NCBI GenBank assembly: GCA_018398765.1
Contig: JAHBMJ010000035.1
Coordinates: forward strand, 1-64,000
DNA: 64,000 nt
Direction of reading: 5' to 3'
From: Chromera velia
Lineage: Eukaryota; Sar; Chromeraceae
Shown piece by piece: positions 26,778 to 37,975 of the stretch. The translations under genes were made by a program, and so were the position numbers. Below the pieces are notes generated by a model. It worked only from the letters and a program-made list of their open reading frames with translations, had not been told where the DNA came from and did not search any database. Position 1 is the stretch's first letter, and every line of letters starts with the position of its first letter.

Positions 26778-28548
26778 TCAAATAACCAATTAACCTAAAG
26801 GGGCAGTGATTAAAGTCAAGTCATATGAAGACATCCTCTCAGTCTGGCACTCAGGCTACCTGGTCTTTCTTCTTAATTATCAATTTTCAAGCAAATGAGA
26901 GGCAATGAATATATTTTTTGTAAGGCTCTAACAGTTTTTATTTTTAAAACCGTGCTCTTTTGGAGTTTGAACAGTTCACATACTCATACGTATGTACTTT
27001 TGACGTACTATGCAATTTTAATATTAAGTTTTCGTTACATTTTATTTACTTCTTATATGCCCGACAAATACGTAGACGACGTACCATTATACAATGAAAC
27101 AATTAATACAAAAAGCATAAGACCAATGCCACTATATCAGTATGCATTAGTACGTAAGCTTTAATTGTCAGCCCATCACCGTCCGTCATGCGACTGTCCG
27201 CCGCGCGCCGTGGGTCACCAACTCCTAGAGAGTTTAGGGCCGAAGAACCGTGAAGACCTAAAATTACCTAAAATCGAACTGTATCGACCTTGCGGAGTAT
27301 GTCATTTCGGAGAGTTCACGAAAGTTCAAAAGACCCAAAAACGAAGAGTGATCAGCATCATCGGTATGTCATGGCTCGATGACCTAAATACGTGGATCGA
27401 GTATTTCAGAGATAGACACCGCGAGTCGTTGACCCACGCCGCCCGCCAGTGTACAGTCAGAATTACATGGCAGCTAACCTTTTTTTTTCGGGACCAACCT
27501 AAAATAGAGGCCTCAAAAGGCTGAAATGTACGTACCAAAATGACTTAGGGCACAGTCAGGATTGGCAGCCGGCGGTGGCCGGTGGATTCTTGAGGACCGC
27601 GTCCCAATTTGACTCCCAAATTAACGGAGGCCGCAATGACCCGGGATACAACCGGGATTGGCGGCCGGCCTATTCTTGGGGACCGACCCAAAATAAACAC
27701 CCCAAAAGGCCGCAAATGACCCGTCGACGATCCATGCATCCATCCGTGCAGTCCATCCATCTTTCCATCGCCGGTCTGTACGGCGTCCGCATGCGCTGCA
27801 GCTATCATATATATCGCCTCGGGGGGCAGCTCAGCTCTGCTGAGATCAGCCGAGAGGCCCTGAGATCGCACGCACTCGCATAACGCATTTTTTCGTTTTG
27901 TCATTTTTGAGGGGGGGATCGGTTCTGTCTCCGTCACGGTCGCGGTGTCGCCCGAGTTCCAAAATGTGCCCCTCAAGCAACTCGCACGGAGCCGCGATCG
28001 CACATGCCTTAATTACTTTGGTCATGCGTGCCCCTCAAGTAACTCGCACGGAGTTGCACATGCATACAACGCGCGCGCGGTCCCGAAAAGCATACTTCGC
28101 TGCCGTGGCCCCCGCCCCATGGCAGCACACAACTTAGACATGCAAGCCCCCGATGATGTGCATCAATTAGCGGACCCCTAAATAGCCCCCCGAGGCACTC
28201 ACCCAACTGGTTGGGTGTATCCCGTAGCTGTACATGTGACATACACTCCAATTGTTTCGATCAAATGAATTCGGCAGACTGGTTGACTTCATGTAATGTA
28301 GTGAGATTGTGTGTCTGGAGGACCATCGCCAATTACCAGCAGTGAGTTGTACGTCTGCCCTCGATCAAGAGCTGGAGCGAGGGTTCCATTCTGCATTCTT
28401 TCTGACCTAACTGCATGCATGCACGCTTGTACAGATTGATTCGGCACATTCAGAGCCAGCTTGCCTGCTGAGTTCCCATACGACTCGGAGACTCAAAACG
28501 CGAAGAAAGCATCTGAGGGAACTCAATCCCTGAACACACTGCAAGAAA
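26778..28548. other. Intergenic region with AT-rich part and GC-rich repeats
   Basis: 26780-27170 is AT-rich. From about 27170 to 28230 there is a mosaic of repeats: two or three diverged copies of a unit with GGGACC(G/A)ACC(C/T)AAAAT and CCCCAAAAGGC (near 27490, 27590 and 27680), TATATATCGCCTC at about 27806, and a local duplication of TGCCCCTCAAG(C/T)AACTCGCACGGAG at about 27965 and about 28029. No credible host coding exon was seen. A 5' UTR exon of the LRR gene may start near 28435 (after TTGTACAG). Confidence 0.6.
27440..27725. repeat. Tandem diverged copies of dispersed GC-rich repeat
   Basis: Shares, in the same order, GGCCGCAATG, CCGGGATTG, GGCGGCCGGCC, TCTTGGGGACCGACCCAAAA and CCCCAAAAGGCC with about 21890-22020. 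A more decayed copy precedes it at about 27460-27530. No open frame and no clear terminal repeats were found, so the class is unknown. Confidence 0.75.
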
Positions 28549-29559
28549 ATGAAAGCGAACAAAGAAGGAATCTCGACTCGTCTGGTCCCCACTGACGTCC
28601 AAGTCGAGGCCGACCTTATCAGGACTGCACAGCTGGAGGCAGAAGGTCTGGCTGTCCTCAAAGGGCTCACCGAACATGCAGACCTCCACGGGGAGTTCCC
28701 TGCAGAAGTCAATCTCGCAGGTCTGAAGATCCCACCCCTTCCACGTCGTGCCTTCCTTGAACGTCTCGAGAAGGACGGGGGAGTGAAGACCCTGAACCTC
28801 TCCCAGATGGGAATGGACAATGGGGACGGGATTTACATCTCGAAGGCGCTGAAGGCGAATAAGACCATTTCAAGTCTTGACCTCAGCAGCAACAAATTCG
28901 GTACCTACACTGCGAGCATTCTGGGGGAATCCCTCTCAGTGAATGAAACCCTCGAGCGTCTTGACCTTTCAGACAACCCTCGCCTGACCGACGGGGGTTC
29001 GTGTGACACTGGGAACACGCAGAACGGAATCGAAAAGTTTGCGGAGGGCCTGGGAGACAATCAGAGTCTGAAGTGGCTGGACATGTCTTTTGATGGTGTA
29101 GACGCGCTCGGGGGGCAACATCTGGTGGAAGCGCTCCGAAAGCGCCGTCAGGCTCTGGACATCTTTGCGGAGCCAGGAAATCATCTGACAAATCAGCAAG
29201 TCAACGTCTTAGCATCTTTCCGCATTGAGAAGGGAGATGGTGGAATTGGAGCGTTGATTGACCGTTTCGATGTGTCTGCAGTTCTCAAACAGAAGAAGAA
29301 AGATACGGAGAAAGCAGAGGCAGAGAAAAAACAGAACGAGAAGGAGGAGAAGGAAAATGCAGCCAAGGCAAAAGCACTTCCCCAGAGTGCCCCAAAAGAA
29401 GGGGAAGATTCTTCTTCATCTCCTGCAGACCCTCCAGCAGCAGCGACAGATCAACCTGGAGATGCGGAAGGAGAACAGACAGAGGGCGGAGAGCAAAGGA
29501 CAGAAGAAGCTGACAAGGCAGACGAAACGGTTGGTCGAGAAAACATAAGCAGGCAATGA
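28549..29559 (+). CDS. Leucine-rich-repeat protein with charged C-terminal tail
   Basis: A single-exon frame of 336 residues starting at ATG 28549 (context GAAAATG) and ending at TGA 29557-29559. Residues 70-230 hold RNase-inhibitor-type LRRs with spacing of about 28: VKTLNLSQMGMDNGDGIYIS, ISSLDLSSNKFGTYTASILG, LERLDLSDNPRLTDGG and LKWLDMSFDGVDALGGQHL. The last third (residues 245-336) is a Lys/Glu/Ala coiled-coil-like stretch followed by an acidic Ser/Pro/Gln disordered tail. There is no signal peptide or TM helix, so it is a cytosolic or cytoskeletal interaction protein by inference. A possible 5' UTR exon precedes it. The EF-hand gene follows 320 bp downstream on the same strand; no donor before the stop links them. 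Confidence 0.8.
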   Translation: MKANKEGISTRLVPTDVQVEADLIRTAQLEAEGLAVLKGLTEHADLHGEFPAEVNLAGLKIPPLPRRAFLERLEKDGGVKTLNLSQMGMDNGDGIYISKALKANKTISSLDLSSNKFGTYTASILGESLSVNETLERLDLSDNPRLTDGGSCDTGNTQNGIEKFAEGLGDNQSLKWLDMSFDGVDALGGQHLVEALRKRRQALDIFAEPGNHLTNQQVNVLASFRIEKGDGGIGALIDRFDVSAVLKQKKKDTEKAEAEKKQNEKEEKENAAKAKALPQSAPKEGEDSSSSPADPPAAATDQPGDAEGEQTEGGEQRTEEADKADETVGRENISRQ

Positions 29560-29882
29560 ATAGAGCTTAGAACATGAAAATACAAAGGAAAAATCTTCCT
29601 TCTTTCTGCCTACACCCTTTCCCTTCCCGCGCGCTCTCTCCCGTTCCTTCCTTCCCTGCCACCCCCCCCTGGATCTTCTTCTCTTCCTTCATCTCTTGCA
29701 TGATCGCGGGATCCCTTTCCGATACTTGCGCGCTTCTCCCCATCTCCCAATCTCTCTGTTTCATCTGAGGATGTGTCCTCTCTTCTTCTCTCTCCCCGCT
29801 CTCTGTCAATTCCAGCAAAGGGAACAGATGGTGACCCTGAGTGCCCACCTTCAATCCATCCATCGGTCGATGCATGCAGGAC
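29560..29882. other. Short tandem-gene spacer
   Basis: A pyrimidine-rich spacer of 323 bp between the LRR and EF-hand genes. A TGCAG acceptor-like site lies directly before the ATG region (about 29880), so the EF-hand gene may have an unseen 5' UTR exon. No open frame of note. Confidence 0.45.
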
Positions 29883-31230
29883 ATGGAGAAGGTGAAGAGA
29901 AGTGTCGACAAAATGTTCGCACTGCCAGAATGGAAAGCGATGCTGGAGAGAGGGTTCCAACACTACGACATTGACGGGTAGGTTGGCAATCCGATTTCTT
30001 TACTAGCTTTTTGCCTTCCTTTCTTCCCCCGATTCCTTGATACTCTTATCCCCGGTTTCCTTGTATTCCGGTGTTTGTTTCTCAGCACTCCGCTCAGTCT
30101 GCCTATATGCTTGCCTGCCTGTTTCTCCATCTGTCCGTCTTTCCAGCTATCTGTCTGTCTTTTTGTCTGTCTACTTGTCTCTTCATCTATTCATCCATCT
30201 TTCCATCTGTCCATCAATCTTTGTCATCATTGGCGCTTTCGAGAGTTGACCTGTATCCCTCCTAAGTCGTCACCACCTTTCTTCTCTGTTCTTCTTCTGC
30301 CTCCCGTCCATCCATTTTGCACCCACTCCCTCTCCGTCCTTTAGACAGTCCTTTCTCTTGGCCCCAGCCTTCCTTCCCACTTCTCTCTGTATCGCTCTCT
30401 TCCCCGTGCTCTCTCTGTGCCGTTGTCTGTGTCGTATACATGAAAATTTAAAATAATAAACGAAGATAGGCGAAGTTGCCTTTGTGTTGCTCTGTTGGAT
30501 CCGTTCGTGTCACTCTCGTCAATATCTTTGGTTTCATTTGCTGACTGGCTGGCTCACTGACTGACTGACTGACTGACTGACTGACTGGCTGGCTGACTGA
30601 CTGACTGACTGACTGACTGACTGACTGACTGACTGACTGACTGCAGTTCCGGTCAAATGGACACGAAAGAGATGAAAAAAGCCATGGCGACTCTCCAAAA
30701 AGGAATCGTGAATGACTACTTCCCCGAAGTCAAACTGCCCCCCGTGGACGACGAACGTCAGTCGTTAGGCAGCGGTAAGGACGCAGTGGGTCTTCTTTCT
30801 TCTCTGGCCTTTTCTTCTCTCTCTCCTTTCTTCTCCGGACTGAAGTCTGCTTTACTCGCTTGTGGTATTCCACACCGTCGACGCGTATGGCTGCGTCTGC
30901 TCTTTGTGTCTGCTTGCAGTGGTGGAAAAGAGCATGAAGGTCTTTGATGCGAACGAGAACGGCACTCTCTCGCTGACCGAATATGCGGCGTTCTCCGATT
31001 CCTACCTTGGCGGGTTGATCGTCAAGGGAGCAGAGGAGTACGAAAAGGCCGAAAAGAGTTTGGGGCCTGTCATAGAGAAGATCGTTCTCCGGACGTCCCA
31101 ACTTCAGGCAGCCACGAAGACGCAGAAGGCAGCAGAAGCAGAGGCAAAGCGTGAAGGGGGTAGTGCCTCCAGACCGAACCCGAACTCCAAAAAGGAGCCA
31201 AAGCAACCAAAGAAAAAGCCTGAAGAGTAA
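29883..31230 (+). CDS. EF-hand calcium-binding protein, two EF loops
   Basis: Three exons: 29883-29977 (ATG at 29883), 30647-30774 and 30920-31230 (TAA). The phases fit (2, then 1). The first EF loop is rebuilt across intron 1: HYDIDG plus SGQMDTKE, giving the canonical D-x-D-G-S-G-x-M-D-x-x-E pattern. The second lies in exon 3: FDANENGTLSLTEY. Both loops keep the calcium-ligand positions. The C-terminus is a Lys-rich tail (KKEPKQPKKKPEE). The length of about 177 residues fits a small two-hand sensor. The calcium-sensing role follows from the family; the partner is unknown. The intron 1 acceptor grows out of a (GACT)n microsatellite (30541-30645). Confidence 0.85.
30537..30645. repeat. (GACT)n microsatellite abutting a 3' splice site
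   Basis: About 105 bp of GACT/GGCT units runs straight into the CTGCAG acceptor of EF-hand exon 2. There is no separate polypyrimidine tract, so the microsatellite itself occupies the place of the branch/polypyrimidine region. Confidence 0.9.
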
Positions 31231-32682
31231 AGCGTGGACGAAGGAACCGGTCGCTTTGAACTGTCCGAGAAAGACGGTTTAAACTCGGATCGGAACCTCC
31301 TCTATACACATATGAGAGAGCTGACCGAAAGGTGGCAGGCAAAAAGGATCACACTGGGAATGAAGTACACCCAAGCCGCTATATTGAGCTACTAGATAAG
31401 TGCATCATGATGCCATCATCTTCATCATCATCTAGATTATGGATCATAACTCCTATAAGCTACTACAGTCCTGGGCGTTGGACAATAAGAAAAAAATAGG
31501 TCTGCGGTGCATGCTTCTCTTTTAAAATCCGAGTCAAAAGATAAGTCTAAAGATAAGTTCAAATCTAGGTTCAAATCAATTTTTACTCTATAGTTTTTAC
31601 AGTATTAAATTAATTTTACTGTAGCTTTCGTAACATTATTGCTAAATAGTGTTAAATAAACTAGTGAATAAAATGTTTGATATACAGAATACCTTCTTAG
31701 ATATCTTAATACTATAGATTCGTATAGAATTAAGTGTCTAGTATTCATTATAGTATTGAGTAAATTGTTAAACAAAATAATCGTCTGAGTCACGGTCTGG
31801 TAAAATTCCTAGCAAAATTCATCGAATACTATTCACCAAATTTGAATGAACCTGCAATGTTATATTGCTACTACCGTAACTGTATGAAGCTAATAATATT
31901 TCAAGCGATAAAGCCTATAATACTTGTACTACTACTGTATGGCAGTGTATGCAGGACGTATTTTATAAGTATTCTATAAAACTTCACATAATATTATATA
32001 TAATGAAATATCTTCATATATGATCGAATTTTTATTTAATATTTAACAATATTTAACTAAAATCTACATGGACTAAACTAGGCACTGATTAAATTTCATT
32101 TGAATTGAAGTTTGATACTTGCAAAGCTTGAAAATTTAACTATAGATTTCAATAAAAATTTCTGGTAAGTCAAAAACTGTTTGTCTCAGGCTTAACTTTG
32201 TTAGCATTAAGCCTTTTATGTTGTATTTGATTCGTTTTTTCTGTAAGTTTGTCCATACACACAGGCGCCTGTTGTATCTAACACGGTGAGGCAAAGTGAA
32301 TCAGTGATACAGGGCTAATCACACGACCTAGCGTCCGACACGCAAGCACACTGGCAAAGGGTCATATCCTTTTTCCCCGCTCACTTTAGCGTTCATTCCA
32401 TCTTGTCACACTATTTCCTTTCCGTTTGCATCCATACCTCACAAGCTTGAATCTCAACGCCGCCTCGGACACAGCGCTCTGAGTCTCAATTAACATGAGT
32501 CAAAGTCTCCCCTCATACCGCACGGTCGGCCAATCTAGAGTGTTCCGTTTGGCCTCTGACATACTCCTTTATTGTCCTCTCTGCTATTTATCTCCATTCA
32601 TCCTCGTCAGGCTCTGCCCAGAGACCATTGCAGTCTGGATTCACGTGCAAGCCGACTCTACCCCTCTCTCCCTCCCCCACAC
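31231..32682. other. AT-rich convergent spacer
   Basis: Lies between the 3' ends of the EF-hand gene (+) and an acidic-protein gene (-). 31380-32250 is AT-rich with no coding frames. 32250-32680 has ordinary composition but no exon that I can support. Confidence 0.55.
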
Positions 32683-34532
32683 TTATTGATTTGGAATTTC
32701 CAGAGTGTCTAAAGGAAAGGTGAAGGTCTGCGCCTTCCCGTTCCCCTCCGAGTCTTCGGCTGTGCGGTCATCTTCTTCCTCGACGCTGCTGATGCCCACC
32801 CTGCACAAAGGAGAAGTGAGGCAGCAAAGAGGATGCCTGGATGCGTCGAAGAAATCAACTTCCTGTACAAAAGATGATGGTTATAGGGAACAACACAGAT
32901 GCCTGCTTCCACGAAAATGGCCTGTTTAGAGCACAGAAGTCAAAGGAGGGAAGTCCGAGGATACCTTTTTTGAATCAAAGGACTTCCGATTTTGGGAATG
33001 TCTGCTGAAAACACGCGTTCGACTAAGAACCACAAAAGCGGGCTCTTGACCTTGACCGTTCTTTTTGGGTACCACTGCGGAGCATCCCCCCCTATGCACC
33101 CCCCATCTGCGCTCTATGTTTGGGCGAACTTGATTCTAGCCTTCTTAATTGCCTGACCCCCCTGTCCGAAAAACCGATTCCCTCCACCCTCCCAGCTCTC
33201 TCTATGCGGCTTTCTACTTCCCGTGTCTCTGTAGCACTGTGCACTTGCAACCAATCGTTTTGTCAACAGCCAGCCTCTATCCGTCTTTATCTGATTCTCT
33301 TTGTCACCATGGAGCTGGGGTACTTGTATTCATGACCTTCCTGCTGTCTTCGAGCTTCTCTATATGTAACAGTGCTTGAGAAGCACACTCATCTGTCTTT
33401 CCGCTCTTTTCTTCTTCTCCTTGTGAGTGTGCTTGAAAGCAGCATGTGTCATGTCCCTTCCCTTCCCTTCTCCCCTGTTCTTTTCTATATCTCTCATATA
33501 CACTTTTCCCTTCTGTGATGCTTTCCCTTTCCCATCATTCTCACACTGCCTACACTTGTGTGCCGTCACCCCTTCCCACTCGTCTCCATGTCTCTGGCTT
33601 GTTTTATTTTTCGGCAGCCTGACAGCAAGCATCAATTCCTTTGACTCTTCTTTTTTTGCCGGAAACTAAAACTGCCCAGCCTTGGATGATCTGTGCATCT
33701 GTCTTTTGTGCTCTATGCTCTACCCTGTGGTGATTTTCTTTTTTGATACATGTACTCAACTTCCCCCCCTCCGATGGCCCCCTGTCTTGCCTCGATCAGC
33801 TCTCGATCAGGGAAAGGGACGTGAGACACGAGCACAACGGCGGACAGGCTCCTTCCCCACCTCTGCCTCGTAGGGACGCAATACAGACGTCAGAAGGGAA
33901 GCCTGAAAGAGGGCGCCTCAGGGACAAAAGACCTGGAACAAATCACTTGGCGGAAGGCCAACAGACACACTAGAGGAGAGGGGGAAGGATTGGAACAAAT
34001 CACTTGGCGGACGGTCAACGGACATACCGACAAGGAGACAGCAAAAAAACAAACAGAAGGGAACAAGGCACTTAATTCAAGTTGGCGGAAGGCCAAAGGA
34101 CAGATCGGCACACGGGATGGAGGCGCCCAAGGGACGAATAGATTAGAATGAGGGAGAAGGCGGAAGGCCCACGAACTCATGGAGGGGATGAGTGACAGCG
34201 AGGGAGGGTCGAGAGCGAGAGCAATCAACCAACACAGAGCCAAGAGCGTCTGGGTGACGACGGTCTCTTGGGACGTTTCACTTCCAATCTTTCTCTGTGT
34301 CGGTCGGAAGAACGGACTTTCTAAGATCGAGCACCTGGTCGAGTATTTATAAGAAGTTGAACCTGGTCTGAAAGCTAAAAAAACATCACCGGAATGCAAA
34401 CCTTGTACTTGGGGATGAGGCACCTCACCTGGCCCTTTTAGAAGTCCTCTTGCCATCATCCCCTTCTTCGTCTCCTTCTACACCCTGAGCTTCACCTCCT
34501 TCCTGTTCGTGTCGCGCCCTGGTGGAGATTGT
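32683..34532 (-). CDS. 3' end of an unrecognised acidic protein gene (two exons seen)
   Basis: Two minus-strand exons fit in frame: 34429-34532 (after CTTTCTGCAG, donor GTGAGG, phase 2) and 32683-32800 (after TTTGTGCAG, TAA at 32683). They encode about 74 residues, polar and acidic with a basic cluster at the junction (KRTSKRARVGISSVEEEDD), which could serve as a nuclear localisation signal. The roughly 1.6 kb intron is long for this window and carries a local direct repeat at about 33950-34130. Upstream exons and the start were not found. A frame at about 34600-34690 looks protein-like but does not join in phase. No family is recognised. Confidence 0.5.
33915..34120. repeat. Diverged local direct repeat
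   Basis: The string TGGAACAAATCACTTGGCGGA occurs twice (about 33930 and about 33993), each followed by AGG/CGG-CCAA/TCAACGGACA-like text, with a third decayed copy at about 34080 (TTGGCGGAAGGCCAAAGGAC). The unit is about 60-90 bp. It lies inside the intron of the acidic-protein gene. Confidence 0.65.
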
Positions 34533-35097
34533 CTGCAGAAAGCAAGGAAAGGACCCAAATCAACAATGCCCCCGATTTCTATGAACGCAATCATCAGTCA
34601 CCTTGCTGAATTGAAGTAATCAACGCTCTGCACCTTAATTATCAACTTTGCAAAGAAGAGCTCGGGCACAGCAGAGAATATGGTGAGCTGGACGTGTAAG
34701 AATAGATGAGCACATGGTGCAGCATGGACTGCACGTGTGATCCCGTTCAGGATAACAATCGGGCGGGTAACATGCCGGAAAACCGACCGGGTGCTGGCGG
34801 GGTCGACCCCGCCGTCATGGGGTCATAAATTTCAATCAGGGGGGGGTCAGAAAGGCCATATGATTGCACAAGACACCACCAACGGGCAGCCAGGCAGGCA
34901 GAGAATCAGACAAAGTTGTCTGCGGAACCACAGCACACCGAAGAGGGTGAAGGATGGGACAGTTGAGGTCCAAACGGAGTAATTGAGACCGTCAGTAACC
35001 TCAAGCAGAATGGTGCGGGCGCGTATGCTTCTCTACGGTGGTCCCCCCGGGAAAAGAAGCGCTATTCAGATTACATTGAACCTGCGCACAAAAAAGT
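34533..35097. other. Spacer with 18-bp palindrome
   Basis: No supported exon. It contains a perfect palindrome GGCGGGGTCGACCCCGCC at about 34797-34814 within otherwise plain sequence, between the acidic-protein gene and the 3' end of the nuclease-like ORF. Confidence 0.45.
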
Positions 35098-36291
35098 CTA
35101 CGAAGGGACTGCAGTGTGCAAAGCAGGTGTTTGGAAAGTTGCGTTGTCAATCGGGGTGCCTCCTCTGTGCAGTCTACCTGTGAGAAGGTATAGAGCTGCA
35201 TCGTGGAGGGAGCGGGGACAGGCCATGTTGAACCGCCAAAACAGTCGCTGACGTGTCTTGGAGGCGATTTTGTCAACGAGGGCCTCAGAGAAATGAAGGC
35301 GGAAAAACATCACCCCTTCACCAAGGTCAGACCTACACAATCCAAGTTGGGCAAAATCTACGCTTGAGAATAAGTAGAAATAATCTGTCGAGGTTGGTTG
35401 AGGAGGTCCGACAAGAAAAAAGTCAAATTCCCCAACATCATATGCCACTGCTTTACCGCCAAGTACCCGTTTGCTACTCACCGAAGCTTCCAGGCGCGAG
35501 GCACACCAGCACCTCCCCCGGTAGGATGTCTTCACCTGAATTCTGAGCGGTCTGAATTGATTGGAGGAGGGCAATCGTAGAGTGAGGTCGTACGAACCAA
35601 GGGGGTCTTCCGCAAGTGACGTTTTGAGTCCGGCCGCGGCAAACAGGGGCTGGAACCAACGGAGTGTGATGGCCTCTGTTTTATGTGTGGGGGAAAGCTG
35701 ATTTTCAAGCTCTTCCAGAGTGTACAGGCGGACTCCAGCTGCGGAACTCCCGCTTAAAGCCTCGTTGTAATGCTGGAGAAATTTTTCCCAGAGAAGCATT
35801 TCCCCCCTGTCGTTCCTGTCCCAACTACATCGAAAGTCTTCCGTATCATACCTCCCTCCGGGGGTGATTGGGATCACGCCACAATTCGGAAAAGGAAAGG
35901 ATCCTGGGAATATCCACACACCGTCCGGCATATCAGCTGACAAACCAATACCGCTCTGCAGAGCAACGCACGTGACCACCATGCCCACATACCCTCTGTT
36001 CAATCCCTGGAAGCGCCAGTGGCTTCCTATGCAAGCTGTCGATTTCACCTGCACAGCTAGCCACGGGCCATTTTGGAAGCCCCTGGGTCGGATCGCCATG
36101 TCAGCTTTTGCCTTATCAGGCAGCGCGTGTTCAGGCTCTTCGAACCAAGGTTTGATCGCCTGCCGGATGCGCTCTTTTGCGCGATCTTCCACACTCAATG
36201 CGTGCGCCCACCGCGTGATTGGTCCTTTAGAGTTTCTGCTTCTTCCTTCATTGCCAGCAGCGTTCAAGGGGCCTTTGGGGGATTCGACCAA
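35098..36291 (-). CDS. Intronless protein with two D...QVK nuclease-like cores
   Basis: A single frame of 397 residues on the minus strand (ATG at 36291, stop at 35098). Two segments show the same pattern: an Asp in a beta-strand, a loop, then a strand ending QVK plus Ser/Thr. They are KADMAIRPRG...WLAVQVKST at residues about 62-85 and SYDLTLRLPSS...LRIQVKTS at about 237-262. Each is preceded by a helix with aromatic residues (KPWFEEPEHAL; RWFQPLFAAAGLKTSL). This D-x(n)-(E/Q)xK arrangement is the core of PD-(D/E)XK nuclease-fold proteins, and QxK variants are known in that superfamily. I therefore infer a tandem duplication of a nuclease-like domain, active or decayed. Being intronless in an intron-rich region may mean recent transfer or mobile-element origin. 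A second minus frame at 36343-36738 just upstream may be an extra exon. I name no function beyond this. Confidence 0.55.
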   Translation of the reverse strand: MVESPKGPLNAAGNEGRSRNSKGPITRWAHALSVEDRAKERIRQAIKPWFEEPEHALPDKAKADMAIRPRGFQNGPWLAVQVKSTACIGSHWRFQGLNRGYVGMVVTCVALQSGIGLSADMPDGVWIFPGSFPFPNCGVIPITPGGRYDTEDFRCSWDRNDRGEMLLWEKFLQHYNEALSGSSAAGVRLYTLEELENQLSPTHKTEAITLRWFQPLFAAAGLKTSLAEDPLGSYDLTLRLPSSNQFRPLRIQVKTSYRGRCWCASRLEASVSSKRVLGGKAVAYDVGEFDFFLVGPPQPTSTDYFYLFSSVDFAQLGLCRSDLGEGVMFFRLHFSEALVDKIASKTRQRLFWRFNMACPRSLHDAALYLLTGRLHRGGTPIDNATFQTPALHTAVPS

Positions 36292-37975
36292 TTTCTTTGG
36301 TGACGAAAAGGAGCGCCTGGTCTGGTTCGGGCTGAAGGGGATTTATGCCGCCAGCTGATGTGGCTTCAGCACAGGTTGCAGGCAGAGCGCTGGAAAGGAC
36401 GTCTGCATCTCTTGAAAACCTCTGAAGGGACATCGTCTCCCCTCCTCTATAACATGGAGCTTCCTACCCCCCATCCCCGCTTTCTCGTTAATTTCCACCC
36501 TTCTGTCATCTGCCACAAACATTTTTGGCTGAAAAACCATACCAAGCAAACGGCTTTGGGTGGCAGCGCGGGGATTTTGAGAAGAAAACCAGCTCTGCGA
36601 CAAGCGGCCACAGAAGATTGAACAAAAGCTTCTGGGGGCAGTGTGAGAGCGTAACGTTCGAAACAACACATTGCGTTCGAGCCTGAATAATGCCTTTGCC
36701 ATTGCGCTCCGTTCGAGTGAAGGATCGGACGGCAGCAAATATTGAAACAGAGGCTGCTCGCAACTAAAAGCGTAGATGGGTCTTACTGGAATCAGATTCT
36801 CTGGTCCGGAAGCGAGTTCGAAAGCAGCGTGGTCAGTGTGAGGTACTCGTCTCCATGTTGAGGCAGCACTATAGCACGGCTGGATACCCCTGCATGGAAA
36901 CGTAATATATCGTCTGACTCAAAAGGACTGTGTACACATACTAATTGAGGCCATTCATCCTCTTCATAGAGATCTGGGTATAGCATATCTGTCTGACGGC
37001 CCTGTCAGTTGCCGCCAAAACTCGTGTTTCGATATGTTTCAATCGTGCAATCGTAAGTCGATCGACAGTTGGTGATCGCGTAGACGGGTGTGCATGCATG
37101 TGCATGCATGCATGGCTATCTGAAATCAGCCAGCGTCAGCCAGCTGCATCATAGCTGAATCTCGTCTGTCTGAGTGCGTACGGGCCCTGCATATGACCCT
37201 GGAAAGCGTAGCGTGGGGCACTTAAAAAAATTGTAGCTACTTGAGGCTATTTGTACTAGAACTGTCAGGATGGCTCGAAATTCATGCCATAAACGCGCAT
37301 ACGACCTCGTCCTTGACGTGAGACGGTATTTCTCGGAGAGTCGGAGTGTATTGGAGTGTTCTGGACTAAGAACCTAAAATCGGAATATGTTTTGCAGAGT
37401 ATGTTTTACGGAGTATTTCCATAGTTATCCATAGTAAAAAAAAAACTTAGTCTTCAATTAAAATAAATTAGAAAACATCGTTAGAATGACTTATAATGAT
37501 TTTGCTATACTTAGATGTTAAATACTGTTAAAAAAACTAGTCTGATAACAAGGTATAACAAGGTGACTTGATCATAGAAATACATATAGAATAACATAGA
37601 ATTGAACAGTAAGTTAAATAAATTCATCAAATTGACAAACTTAAATTAAATTGTATTAATTGTGTCTTGAGACAATGAGGTCACTGTTAGGAAAATAGTA
37701 CTGAAAATACCGAATTAAGAATTCCTTCATGAGCGTATACAAAGCAGAAGGACGAAGAACAAAAGGGCAGACGAATCTAGAGACAAAGTAACGTTCAAAC
37801 TTTTCGCAACCTTGTCAAACACCAGAGATCAGACTTTTCTCTACAAAGACCAGCCACCCTTCAACAAAGTGTTCGGTCGTCCCCCCCATTCCCTTAATTC
37901 CGTCACCAAGTGTAGGCAGACTGTCCACAAAACAAATTGATGCACCTGTAGTCACTGCACTAATCTGGTTTTCAC
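36292..37975. other. Intergenic region with possible upstream ORF and AT-rich part
   Basis: 36343-36738 holds a minus-strand frame of 131 codons, basic and without recognised domains; it could be a 5' exon of the nuclease-like gene. 36740-37380 shows no supported gene (TGCATGCATG repeats at about 37092-37115). 37430-37760 is AT-rich and noncoding. The 3' end of the SCAPER homologue follows. Confidence 0.45.

Noticed and set aside
29560-29977. Fusion of the LRR and EF-hand genes into one protein
   Set aside because: The LRR frame reaches a stop at 29559 and no usable donor before it keeps phase with the EF-hand exon.
34600-34690. Histone-fold-like frame on the minus strand (AVPELFFAKLIIKVQSVDYF)
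   Set aside because: It looks protein-like, but its only donor leaves phase 2, which does not match the phase 0 exon at 34429-34532, and the resemblance to a histone fold is weak.
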